Shown piece after piece: positions 41,670-51,925 of a stretch of 64,000 nt of DNA. The notes below the pieces were generated by a model. It did no database searches, was not told the DNA's origin, and saw only the letters and a program-made list of their open reading frames with translations. This DNA is from Symbiodinium sp. CCMP2592 (taxonomy: Eukaryota > Sar > Dinophyceae > Suessiales > Symbiodiniaceae). The DNA is taken from assembly GCA_905221615.1 (NCBI GenBank), contig CAJNDT010006019.1, positions 186,001 to 250,000 on the forward strand. Direction: 5' to 3'. The stretch's first letter is position 1; each line of letters opens with the position of its first letter. The translations under genes were made by a program, and so were the position numbers.

Positions 41670-42229
41670 CCAAATTGCTCGATAGGATGAAAGAGTTTTG
41701 TGTGTGTGCCGACAGGAAGACTGTGTGATTGTAAGTAAGTATACATGAGCGGGTTCAAGAATCTAAAGAGGATTCCCTTAGCAGTTAGTCCATCAGAAGT
41801 GAGAAATTCATTCCAGGCAGTCTTTGATGCAGAAGGATAGGAACCTGACCGTCAAAGACATCACATGGATCTTCGAGAAGGCAGCTTTCATGCATTTTCA
41901 CGATCATGGAATTGAATCCAAAAAACCACTGTTGAACCGAGGACTCAGTGTACGGGAAGCGCTCCGGGACTTTGGACCCGGGCCTGCATTTTTGGATCGC
42001 GGGGGTGGGGGTATAGGCCTGCCGCTACCCCATGTGATATCATCAGTTTGCAAACCAAGGCTGGCCTCGCAATTCTCGTGAAGGGAAGCGGAAGCATCTT
42101 CAGGAACATGCCGGGCTTCAAGAGCGGAACAGAGATGCTAGCAAGGAACGACTTCAACTCGCCGGAGGCAGGATGTTCCAGAAACTTCGCAATCCAGTTA
42201 TGAAATCTTCCTCTGAATTAAACCCGATT
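41670..42229. other. Possible short exons
   Basis: Two plus segments look coding: MMQKDRNLTVKDITWIFEKA from about 41824, and ILVKGSGSIFRNMPGFKSGT from about 42075. Neither is recognised; they may be exons linking the neighbouring ORFs. Confidence 0.3.
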
Positions 42230-43656
42230 GTCGCAGGCGAAGTCCGAGATGATACATCTAGGAAGAAAGCCCACCGACGTTCAAGAACTCAAGCAAGAGG
42301 CAGGAGGAACAAGCTTGGTGCATCAGACGTTGAAGTCAATGGTTCCAACGAACGCGAAAAGCGTGATGCTGGTGGACTTGCATGGATACGACATTTGGCC
42401 AGGACTTGCGGTGATCGAGGAGAACTCCCACGGATCCGACCGAACCATGACAATGGCATCTATAGTGTGGGATAGAAATGCTTGGTTAGACGACGCACTG
42501 GCCAACCACGTATTCCAATCTGCTAGGAAAGGAAAACTGGCCTTGCCGGGGTGGCCGGACTTTCAAGGACTTGTGCAGAGGATGCAGGCCCTCACGGACA
42601 CGAAGCAGACGCAAGGCCTCTCCCTTCAGGTATCCGTCGTTTTGCAGTCACCAAGACGTCTCCTCTTGCTTGCAAGCCTTGCAGAGAAATTCCTCAACAT
42701 GGAAACGGAGATCGCAGAGGAAGCTCAAAGCATCATCCAGGCACACAACAAGAAGTACAACGCAGAGGAAACCGACATTGACTTTCTGTACACAGAGCAG
42801 CATCCTGGCTTTAATAGTCAGTCAGACTGCCTTGCAGCCCTGAGAGTTCGGGATAGTGTGTGCAGCCCAGGCAAACAAGTACGATGGATGTCAACAAGAA
42901 TCTTCAGTTCGACAGCACCGAGGAAGATGTCAACAAGCTGCCGAATCCCGTCAAGCTTGACATGAGTGGGCAGGCTACATGGATTGCCTCCGAAGGCAAC
43001 CTCTTCCTCCAGGTGACCGGGAACGAGAATTTCCAGGCTTTAAGGAACCGAGAAGTGTGACTCGTTAGAAAATAGTTAACCATGTCTTGTTCGACACGTC
43101 GACTTGTAAACCGTTTCATCGAAGTGACCCAGGTTTTCCTTTGGAAGTGGCGATTGGCGCACGAAGCACGTGACATGGACAGCACACAGACTAAGCACTG
43201 CAGCCTGGATGTTTAACGCCTTTTGTGTGCATTTCTCAGGACGCAAAAGAGTTAGTCAGCGACGCTTTGGGCGATTGGTTCAGCTTCGGCGGAGAGAACT
43301 TGATGGATTCGCTGGTTTTGCTCGAGAAGAAGGATGTACCCGAACACTTGAAAGACATTCCAAGCATGGAGACTTGTGTGACACTGGCGGCCCTCGTCAG
43401 AGAATTTCAAGATGCAGGGCAAACGTCGCATCGCGTCTGGGGCGAAGGGAAGGAGTTACTCGTTTTCAAGATGGACGGAACCCCCGCAACAGAAGGAGAA
43501 AAAGCCGAAGTGCCGACGTACCTCCATGGGCAACTTGAGCAAGTCGTTCGGGGCGCACCTGTCGATGGCGAAGTTCAAGGAAAGCGAGTCATTGGCATTG
43601 GCATGGAGGCCCAATCTTGTAGATTTCAAGTTATCCTTGACTCGGTCACTCAGTAA
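42230..43656 (+). CDS. Multi-exon hypothetical protein
   Basis: The first segment, 42230-42880, reads without interruption: EMIHLGRKPTDVQELKQEAG, SMVPTNAKSVMLVDLHGYD, TMTMASIVWDRNAWLDDALA, LALPGWPDFQGLVQRMQALT and AEKFLNMETEIAEEAQSIIQ. A second frame at 42860-43060 gives TMDVNKNLQFDSTEEDVNKL and ATWIASEGNLFLQVTGNENF. A third at 43240-43656 gives AKELVSDALGDWFSFGGENL, VPEHLKDIPSMETCVTLAAL and VPTYLHGQLEQVVRGAPVDG. Gaps between them hold stops, as expected for introns. The D-x-H-x-Y-D pattern after MLV might be a Rossmann-type strand, but I cannot assign a family. It has the same strand and style as 40962-41669. Confidence 0.4.
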
Positions 43657-44297
43657 GCATGCAGTGTACCGGTGAAGACAATGATAATGTCGAACTACCC
43701 AAATCTGAACGCATGGAAGGCTGCGCTTGGAGCTGGGCGAGAACGGAATGGTCACGATCGTGCCTATTCGACCGGTGGCCGTCACGGCAGGCACCATCGA
43801 CCTAGCCCCAGGAACGTACAAGATCATGTGAGGATTGACCCCCACAATTCTTTAATTCCTGACCGAGCAAACGGAATCCACAATTTTGGCACTACGTTGC
43901 TGCGTGCACATGGACATGATGTGGAATCGAAACGACAAGGAAGTACCAGCGCTTGGGTCCGGGATTCCAGAAGAGTTGTGAATCGCTAGGTTTAGTTCCA
44001 TAGTGGAAAGGCCCCGGACCAGCATAATTAAGTATTATTATACTAATACTTAATGGTATTGATTTGATCAGATCTTTAGATTGGTTAGCCGACCGACAGC
44101 AATCCCGTGGCCCAGGAATAGGAACACAGAAGGGCAATGACCTATTCGGAAGCGTTTTGGAAAAATAAGGAAGTCCGGTTCAATATCACGAAGCAGTGTC
44201 ATGCGATTTTCTTTATGCTTCGTGCTTCATTGATTCAGCTGAAGCATCTCGGCTCGAGTTCACGTAGAAGAAAGTATTAGCAAGTCTACAAGCATAC
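43657..44297. other. No convincing gene
   Basis: A short plus reading (MIMSNYPNLNAWKAALGAGR, from 43681) may be another exon. From 44020 to 44060 an AT-rich palindromic patch (AAGTATTATTATACTAATACTT) is present. Confidence 0.35.
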
Positions 44298-44817
44298 CAT
44301 GCCTGGTTTGTCCGCGGATGAAGTGGAGCCCATCGAGCCGAAGTGGAAAAGTCCAGTTTTCGATTTCGACGAAATTATGAGCACCTTGTCGGAAAAGTAT
44401 GAAATAGAATCTGATTAGACCCATCCATGTAAGGACATAATGCTCAGCCCGCAGAACCGAAACAGCCGCCGACACGACCATCTGCTTTGAAATCGACGAG
44501 TGGCTCAGCAAAAGCAGTGCTGCCAACAACGGCAACAACCACGAAGGACAGGCTCCCACCGCGTGTCCGAAACACCAGCTCGGGGGAAGAGAAGGAGACG
44601 AAGCGGATCATGCTCCTTTGTGCGGCAAACGTAAGGACGATGAGGACGACGAAAACGAAGACGAAGATGATGGTTCCTACGATGAGGACGAAGATGAACC
44701 CGAAGAAGACGAAAAAGTGAAGACGAAGAAGCGCCCGGCAGCCCAGAGCTCCAAGCCCAACAAGAAGCCGGCAGGCAAGAAAACCAAGAAAAACGACGGA
44801 CTCTGGGAGCACTGGTG
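44298..44817 (+). CDS. Small acidic/basic nuclear-type protein, two exons
   Basis: Exon 1 starts at the ATG at 44298: MPGLSADEVEPIEPKWKSPV, ending before a stop at about 44416. Exon 2 follows an acceptor near 44447 and is open to the stop at 44817: CFEIDEWLSKSSAANNGNNH, then CGKRKDDEDDENEDEDDGSY, then a basic tail KVKTKKRPAAQSSKPNKKPA and KNDGLWEHW. Strong acid-then-base segregation is typical of chromatin-associated or histone-binding proteins; this is inference from composition only. A different, Thr/Lys-rich frame overlaps the exon but lacks a plausible end. Confidence 0.45.
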
Positions 44818-45435
44818 ACCTGATTGCAATGTGATGCGAATCAGCAGGACCTTTTGTAATTTGTATGTCAAATCCGATGTAACATGAGGCCGGTCCTGGA
44901 CACGATCGTGGAGGAACCCTCGGAGAGCGTCCTTGAGAAATGCTTACAGGATGGCTACGAACGCGAGGCGGGGCCAGGGTGGCCGAATCCTTCCGTTTGT
45001 GTCCAACTTGCTTGCATCACGGCCAGGACACTGCGACCACTGAGACAGCACCATTCCGAAACACTATCTCATTTGTTACCCGGCTGCTCTTAAGACACGT
45101 TCTGATTGTGACCGCAGCACTGTTAGGCTTTCTTTGCATCGAAGGGGTTGCCAGGATTATGATGCCACGTTCTTGAAGCTAGATTGACTGTGATTTCCAG
45201 GTAAAGGAAATGGGACACGAAAAGCAAGCACTGTTTGAAGACTGGGACACTATGACGGCAAGATGGGAGCTGGTGGCCCGGCTGATGTTAAGGAGCTTCA
45301 TCATGCCACTGTCACAGTGCGAGCTTCAGGACCAAGCAAATCGCGGTCTGCCGTCAGATGGTGACAAGGCAGTGGCAGGCTGTGTGTGTGTTGTTGTTTT
45401 GATTAATCAACCTCCAAGCTGCTAGGACCGCTAGG
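44818..45435. other. Possible exons, unassigned
   Basis: A plus reading at 45210-45420 (GHEKQALFEDWDTMTARWEL and LMLRSFIMPLSQCELQDQAN) looks coding but is not recognised. No repeat seen. Confidence 0.3.
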
Positions 45436-46921
45436 AATCGCACGTGATCAAGCAAGAGAATATTGCAATGAAGGACAACAATGAGGCAGGATTCCGGGCT
45501 CGTGTCTACATTCTGGTAGAATCCGCAAGTGTTAAACAATTTTTACAGATTTTGAAGCTTTCAGGAAACACACGACGTGAACAAGCAGCAGGAGATTCCA
45601 ATGAGGGACCACAAGGAGGCAGGATTCTGGCCTCGTGTCTACATTCTGGTAGAATCCGCAAGTGTGTCAAATCAAGTTTTATAGCAGGAGGTCCCAAACA
45701 CGGAAGCTGGCCAGGCCAGCTCCTCAGTAAGCGTCATATTTTGAGTTTTTCATGGACAAAATTTCCAAGCTGCGAGGAAGCGCACATGCATGAGCAAGAG
45801 CAGGAGATTCCGGTCGAGGAGAACAAGGAGGCAGGCTGCTTGCCTCGTCTGAACCTACCCAGAACTTCGAAGCCGCCAGGATCCGCAGGCGATGATGAAG
45901 GTTCCATTGGAAGACAAGGACAAGGCAATTTGTCTCGGTACTTTCACTTAGCCAGAGATTTCAAGCTGCCAGGAGCCGCGCCTGGACAGCACGAAGATTC
46001 CGAGTGGCCAGGAACCGCAACGGGAAATCCGGGAGACGCCAAAGTTGTGCGCGGACCAGGCGGCTGCTTGTATTGTGCTTTAACATCCAGATGTTTTAAG
46101 CTTTCAGGAAACACACGACGTGATCAAGCAAGAGAATATTGCAATGAAGGACAACAATGAGGCAGGATTCCGGGCTCGTGTCTACATTCTGGTAGAATCC
46201 GCAAAATTAAATCAAATTTTACAGATTTTGAAGCTTTCAGGAAACACACGACGTGAACAAGCAGCAGGAGATTCCAATGAGTGACAAAAAGGAGGCAGGA
46301 TTCCGGGCTCGTTAAACAATTTTTACAGATTTTGAAGCTTTCAGGAAACACACGACGTGAACAAGCAGCAGGAGATTCCAATGAGGGACCACAAGGAGGC
46401 AGGATTCTGGCCTCGTGTCTACATTCTGGTAGAATCCGCAAGTGTGTCAAATCAAGTTTTATAGCAGGAGGTCCCAAACACGGAAGCTGGCCAGGCCAGC
46501 TCCTCAGTAAGCATCATATTTTGAGTTTATCATCGACAAAATTTCCAAGCTGCGAGGAAGCGCACATGCATGAGCAAGAGCAGGAGATTCCGGTCGAGGA
46601 GAACAAGGAGGCAGGCTGCTTGCCTCGTCTGAACCTACCCAGAACTTCGAAGCCGCCAGGATCCGCAGGCGATGATGAAGGTTCCATTGGAAGACAAGGA
46701 CAAGGCAATCTGTCTCGGTACTTTCACTTAGCCAGAGATTTCAAGCTGCCAGGAGCCGCGCCTGGACAGCACGAACAAGGCCGGCAGGTTGCATTGGGTG
46801 GGTCGTGCTTTGACTTCGCCAGACACTCCAAGCTGATGGAAACCGGCAATGAGCAGGTCGATCTGCTCTTGGAAGAGGATTCAAAGTTGAACAACGAGCA
46901 GGTCCGGTTCTTCATATCTTG
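45436..46921 (+). repeat. 466-bp direct duplication plus degenerate 110-bp units
   Basis: 45529-45994 and 46309-46774 are nearly identical, exactly 780 bp apart. Within and between them a degenerate unit of about 110 bp recurs (TTTTGAAGCTTTCAGGAAAC, ACACGACGTGAACAAGCAGC, then GATTCCAATGA and CTACATTCTGGTAGAATCCG). It starts near 45436, 45541, 46096, 46217 and 46321, with more divergent copies such as 45775-45990. Plus ORFs of 238 codons (45444-46160) and 213 codons (46281-46921) run through the copies. They contain FLQILKLSGNTRREQAAGDS, HEQEQEIPVEENKEAG and a unique end (NEQVDLLLEEDSKLNNEQVR). Whether they are translated is unknown. Confidence 0.75.
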
Positions 46922-47257
46922 AGGGAACCACGACTTTCCGCTGCAGGTGGAGATAACAGACAGTGAGGGTGAACAGGCAAGCTCCCCTGTCGTTCTCTTT
47001 ACGTAGCCATGATTTGCAAGCCAGGAAACTACCTCATTGCGGAAACGTCAAAAGATTCTTGCAAAGGATTCGGATAACAAGGCAGGAGTGAGTCTCGTGC
47101 TGATGGACAAAGGAGACTCCCAACGGAATTGACTTGCGAATCCGCCCCTGAGTGCGATGCTAGGACAACAAGGAAAACTGCCAGCCGAAGAATGAAGAGC
47201 AGGAGAAGGCAGCCAGTGCTGAGCGTCGGTATTGCATTCAAGCCACTTGACTTGGCC
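46922..47257. other. Spacer
   Basis: No feature beyond a possible upstream exon of the Lys-rich gene (CDARTTRKTASRRMKSRRRQ). Confidence 0.3.
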
Positions 47258-47789
47258 ATGTCTTGCGAGGAAAAACAGGATGGAGAAACCGAGGCAACCC
47301 GTAGGAAGAGAAAGCTTCCGGAAGAAGATGACAAGCCGAAGGCTGCGGCTTCCACGACCAAGCCAAAGGCCAAGGCCAACCCAAAGGGCAAGGCCAAGGC
47401 CACGGCCGGTGCCAAGGCCAAGGCTGACGCCAAGCCCAAGGCGCAGGCCAAGAAAAAGGATGCTGACGCCAAGCCCAAGGCGCAGGGCCAAGAAAAAGGA
47501 TACTGACGCCAAGCCCAAGGCGCAAGCCAAGAAAAAGGATGCTGACGAAAAGCCCACGGATAAGCAGACAAAGGATAACGCGGGTGACAAGGCCACGGAG
47601 AAGACAGAGAAGAAGGAAAAGACGCCCGAACAAGCGGCGAGGGATCAGCTGCGCTCCAGGAAGTGTACCGCGTACAAGAAGGCCTACAAAGCAGCTCAAA
47701 AAGCAGGAGAGAACGAAAACAGCTCCCGCATTGCTGCCCGGAAGGCCAGGCCAGTTTGTTGTTTGTGTATTATTATGCTGTTTCCTTGA
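47258..47789 (+). CDS. Lys/Ala-rich repeat protein, frame broken by one G
   Basis: The ATG at 47258 opens MSCEEKQDGETEATRRKRKL. A Lys/Ala/Pro-rich region follows, made of a 42-bp tandem unit encoding DAKPKAQAKKKDA three times. In unit 2 the sequence is GCGCAGGGCCAAG, where units 1 and 3 have GCGCAGGCCAAG and GCGCAAGCCAAG. The extra G (run 47485-47487) ends the first frame at 47506. The second frame carries on in the same style: KDNAGDKATEKTEKKEKTPE, then DQLRSRKCTAYKKAYKAAQK. A likely donor follows ARKA, so more exons may exist. The composition resembles dinoflagellate histone-like or other DNA-binding basic proteins; that is an inference. Confidence 0.5.
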
Positions 47790-48463
47790 TCAGCACTGCG
47801 CTGCTCGGAGGCTTTCATGTTGGCTGACTGAGCCGACGGATTCTGGGTTTCGCAGCGATAAAATCGCTGCAGGCTGGTAGATTCTCACAGGGCAGAGTGC
47901 ATGAGACGCATGAACTGAAGAGTACTACACTAGTCGTGTGAACACGGCAATGGCATGTCTGTCACCTGTCCAGTTGTGAGTTTACTGGGGTACAATGGAG
48001 CGAAAACAAGTCATTTTGTCAAAAGTCCGCTTCAGGATGCAGCCATGTTCTGCAAAGCATTGACATGTAACTTTTCGCTTCTGTGAATAATCGCTGAGGC
48101 CACGAAACACTGACCGGACCTGCTGCAGGAGCAGGAACGGATGCAGAAGACAGTATCCGCACATGAGCGGTGTCAGGTTCATAGATCCTCACATCCGTCC
48201 GCCCAGAAGCACTACGAAGAAAAGGCCAGCCGGAGCTGATCGTGCCCAGTTGAGATTTGGAAGGGGCCGCTTCAGGGCAGAGAAGCTTTGTAGGATTCAG
48301 GGCTCACTTGAGTTCACCCTGCTGCCCACTGCCTGATAAGGCCTCAACCACAGGCCGACCGAAACTTGAATATGTTGCTGTGGCGGTTTTCGGTTCAAAC
48401 GACAGCCTCCAGGAATCCGCCACTAAAGACTTCACACGTCAAGCAGCCAATTCTAGAGCAGCC
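47790..48463. other. No gene recognised
   Basis: Short ORFs only. The frame of the next gene is open upstream to 48257 without an ATG. Confidence 0.35.
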
Positions 48464-48877
48464 ATGAGTGGCACGGAGGAAGGCATGGAAGCCCCTGTGA
48501 AGCAGACGGAGGATCTTGAGACGGAGGCATCCTTTCCCACAAGCACGGAGGAAAGCATGGAAATGAATGTGAAGATGATGGAGTCTCTCAAGATCTCAGA
48601 GACGGTGACGGAGGTAACCTTTTCCGCAATAGCCGGAGAACTATCAAAGTTCCTACCACAAGAAAAGAGAGAAATCATAGGCCAACTGGAGCTGGTGGTC
48701 ATGGATTCCATGTGCGTCCATTGCAGTCGGTGTTATTTCCAGATGTACCTGACTCCGAAGGAACTGGTACCGTACGACGCATGCTTTCGCGAGGACCACT
48801 GGTGCGCCTGCGATGATCTCCCAGTCCCAGAATTTCGGCGACATAAATTAAATGCTGATGGAAATTCAAAGCACTGA
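48464..48877 (+). CDS. Cys-rich small protein
   Basis: The ATG at 48464 gives about 137 codons: MSGTEEGMEAPVKQTEDLET, a Met/Glu/Thr-rich helical part (ESMEMNVKMMESLKISETVT), then SKFLPQEKREIIGQLELVVM. The Cys cluster CVHCSRC, a later C in YDACFREDHWCACDDLP, and nearby His suggest zinc binding (C-x2-C-x2-C, then C-x6-C-x1-C). It ends at 48877 shortly before the GA tract. The family is not recognised; the open frame upstream may be an additional exon or a leader. Confidence 0.45.
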   Translation: MSGTEEGMEAPVKQTEDLETEASFPTSTEESMEMNVKMMESLKISETVTEVTFSAIAGELSKFLPQEKREIIGQLELVVMDSMCVHCSRCYFQMYLTPKELVPYDACFREDHWCACDDLPVPEFRRHKLNADGNSKH

Positions 48878-49063
48878 AACCGCGGCTTGGCCCACGGTCT
48901 CGCAAGGAGCACAAACGGATTTCGCAAAAGGGTGCGAGCTTCTGATTTCTGTGCGTGGACTGCGTATTGTGCAATTTCTCAAAGCATCCGATGTCTTGCC
49001 TGCACAGGAAGCCAAACAAAGAAAGGCGCCGGGCCTGCCGCTCAGAAAGGTGCTGTTGGTCTT

Positions 49064-49066
<3 letters not shown>

Positions 49067-49161
<95 letters not shown>

Positions 49162-49174
49162 TGTGTGTGTGTGC
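49067..49174. repeat. (GA)n/(GT)n microsatellite
   Basis: About 92 bp of perfect GA passes into 16 bp of GT. ORFs of RE/ER or SL/LS repeats here are artefacts. Confidence 0.97.
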
Positions 49175-49192
49175 AGTTTGGCCCCCAGGTAG

Positions 49193-49243
49193 GTGTCTGG
49201 CACATTCGGCCATGAGAATCTCTTGGCCGAATGTGCCAGACAC
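49193..49243. repeat. Perfect 20-bp hairpin, 11-nt loop
   Basis: GTGTCTGGCACATTCGGCCA (49193-49212) and its exact reverse complement (49224-49243) flank TGAGAATCTCT. It sits 19 bp after the GT tract. Confidence 0.95.
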
Positions 49244-50900
49244 CCACTCGTCCGAGCCATTTCGCAGACGTCCGTTGGAAGCCCAGGAACAGCCAGACTG
49301 AGGGAATGGAGTGTTGCCTTGCAGCTGCTAGAGTGAAGAGATAGAGGTATACTTGGCCCGTATAGTTAGCCACTGCTTCAAGACATGGGGCGCCTAATAT
49401 TTAGGGTACCCTAAACGGGACCCCAATTTTGACAACCAGCCATACAGTTATACTCCTGCTATGGTTAGGTTTCACACACCACATAACTAGCTATTACTAT
49501 TTTACTATTAAACTCAGAATCATCTTACTAAATCTTAGTACCTTTTCCCTTAGTTCTTTTTGCTTTGGATTCAACGCACGGAACGGAGGCCAAATTTCAG
49601 TGTAAAGAACGCAAGCAAAATACGAACGAATTAACCCACCATCTTCTGTTTCATTTTGTTTTTTGGTTAAACTACAAAGGAACAAAGAGTATGCGTGAAT
49701 GTAATAGACGAAGCAAACGACACACCCAGACAAAAGACATGTAATGCCGTTCGTAATTCCTTGGAGTCATTTGCCTTCTGCCACCAACCAACAGTAAACT
49801 CTCCACCTATTATCCTCTGAGAAAGTAAGTGATGAAGTGAGTAAGTGGTTGATAACGGACAAAAACAGAATCTGAGCGAACGGAGAGAGAGCCGAAGCGA
49901 GGTTTTGGTTCTCTTGACTGAGACCACGTGTGAACGGTCAACCTTGGAAACCATTGCTGGTGTAGTTGGTGGGGTGTGTTTACTTTAATTCCCCCGAACC
50001 GTGATTTCATTACGTTCATATGTTCAAATGCTTCCATTCCATTCCATGTTGTTCTTGCTTTCTTGTGTCCTTTAATGCAGTAGCTTGTCAATGGATTATT
50101 GTATTGTGTAGTGTTTTCGGGTTCACTTATTTTCAATGCAATGAGAGCGAAAGAACGGAGCCGAATGAAGCGAGAAATAAGCGAAACAAAACCACACAAC
50201 ACATTCCACCCTCATTCCTCTTTTGTTTTCTTTTGTGGGCTTTGTTCACTCTTCTCTTCTCTTCGCTTCGTTCATGCTTGTAGGTCTCGAAGCACCACCC
50301 AGCATTTCTTAAATCCCCGCCTCCCTGTCGTCGTACCCACTGAGGTTAAGACGTGCCACTTCCCTGCCTCCAGTCAGCACGTTGTCGTGCTTGTCAGTAG
50401 TGTTTGATATGTCAGCCTTTCGTGTAAAAGACATCACCAGCGAGTCTAAGACGTTCCACTGCCCTGCCTCCAATCAGCATGTCGTCGTGCTTGTCGGTAG
50501 TGTTGGATACGTAGGCCTTTCGTGTCACAGACAGGACCAGCGAGTTTAGTTTAAGACGTGCCGCTTAATAATCCAAGCTGCGCCACTCTCCAAGGCATCC
50601 GCTGCAGTAGAAAGAACTCGCATGACCTGGGTCCGGGTGCAGGTTTACTGAGGTTTATAGTGGGGCGGTGGCACACTCCGAAAGCGGGCGACATTTTGCA
50701 CGTCATTACGGAAAGTCAGATGTGAAACCTCTGTCCAGGGACACATGCGTGAATGAAATGTCAAAAACAATGTCCCTGAATTCATCGGACACATCCGTGA
50801 CCGTGTCCGGCTATTATAATCTTTCACAGACCTGTACATTGACCTGACATTCCTTCGACCGCGGATTTTTCGCTGTACATATATTATATCCGTGGTCCAT
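49244..50900. other. Gene-poor region
   Basis: A 16-bp palindrome, TTTAGGGTACCCTAAA, lies at 49400-49415. A minus frame 50202-49810 (130 codons) is open but resembles nothing known. Two tandem inverted copies of the dispersed module lie at 50341-50560. ACCTCTGTCCAGGGACACAT at about 50728 recurs at 52885 and 52970. Confidence 0.5.
50341..50560 (-). repeat. Two inverted copies of the dispersed module
   Basis: Reading the minus strand gives GATGTCTTTTACACGAAAGG, then a diverged middle, then GACAAGCACGACAACGTGCT and GACTGGAGGCAGGGAAGTGG, twice in tandem (about 105 bp per unit). It is the same family as 25935-26095. Confidence 0.8.
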
Positions 50901-51925
50901 TCTTGTGGTGGCGGCAAGCTGATCACTTTCGTTCTTGATAAATGAAATCAACGTCCACCAGCCAACCTCAGGGCCCAGCCCTCGACTTCGGTTCGAAACT
51001 GGCTTAGTCTGTCTAACTGTGCCTGAGAAACACGTTGATCGATGTCGTTGTCTTGCTGATACTCGTCCAAAACCAAGTACGCTGCACCCAAGCCTGCCTC
51101 GTGGAGAGGTCCCCTTTGCTTGCGTCATTGAGGCCTTTTACGGACAGGTTTCCGTACATTTTGTCAAGTACCCTGGAATACCAGTAGTTGCCGACGTCTG
51201 CATAACGAGTTGCATCCGCACCGATGAATGCGTCTGATCCGTGGCTTATGTTGCAGAACTTCTTTCGGACTCCTCCCATGCTTGCCAGGGACTTCCTTTC
51301 CTTCTTGCCATACTTCTCCATCCACACATCTAGAAAGCTTGCGTCCCCTGCCACACCGATATTGCGTGCCCACCATTCGGCAGCCTCCAGCTGGGTCCTT
51401 CTCTCGTTGTCCCGCTTCAGTTCTACAGTGATCGGACGCTGCAGTGGTAGCAGTGGTGGGCCATGTCCATGACTTCCTGGTCCGTTTCTTGTGTGGGTGG
51501 TGTCCTCCGGCTGGTCGTCGTCCTCGAGCTGGTTCTGCTCGTGCACCGACAAGCGCTTCGCCAGCTCCACCTGGCTTTGCCCAAGACACTGAATGTCCTC
51601 CCAAATAATGAGTTTGTCGTAATGGAGCTCCTTCAAATCGATTTCATGGTTCTTCTTCGCGTTCTCTGTATCCAGCTGCAGCTTTCCAAGGACGTCCGTG
51701 ATCTCCTTTAAGCGCTCATTTGTCTGCTGCATCCACTTCTCCATGCCCTGCAGTCGTTCTCTCACAGCTGCTGCTTCAATTCGTTGTTGCCTCCCTTGCC
51801 TCCGCCTCGGCCTTGGCCTTTCTCTTCCTTTGCTTTTTGGCGGCGATCTCGTCGAGGTCGTCCTGGTGCTTCCTGTACATGCTCATGCCCACGTACATCA
51901 GAACCACCAAAATTAGGGAGCTGTG
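50900..51925 (-). pseudogene. Membrane-anchored coiled-coil protein, decayed relative of protein 2
   Basis: The anchor (SLILVVLMYVGMSMYRKHQD, about 51920-51860) lies in one frame. Compared with 28652 (IELLLLVVLMYMG), an extra C in CTCCC has broken the upstream frame. After REATTN a stop follows. A second frame (51765-51013) carries the coil (MQQTNERLKEITDVLGKLQL) and the conserved domain: EWWARNIGVAGDASFLDVW, ERKSLASMGGVR, HGSDAFIGADATRYADVG, NDASKGDL. Near 51080 a one-base loss relative to protein 2 (GTGCAGCG against CCACAGCG) moves the C-terminus to a third frame (AYLVLDEYQQDNDIDQRVSQ). The three breaks make a working product unlikely. Inverted module copies lie upstream in its own sense (52241-52775). 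Confidence 0.65.

Noticed and set aside
42230-42880. Methyltransferase assignment from the MLVDLHGYD segment
   Set aside because: Only a loose resemblance to a Rossmann strand; no catalytic motif could be identified, so no function is claimed.
48699-49373. 224-codon minus ORF through the GA tract
   Set aside because: It consists of a Ser-Leu repeat from the microsatellite plus antisense of the Cys-rich gene.
50990-51010. Possible tRNA T-loop (GGTTCGAAAC)
   Set aside because: No acceptor stem or anticodon arm could be fitted around it; it lies over the pseudogene's C-terminal coding part.
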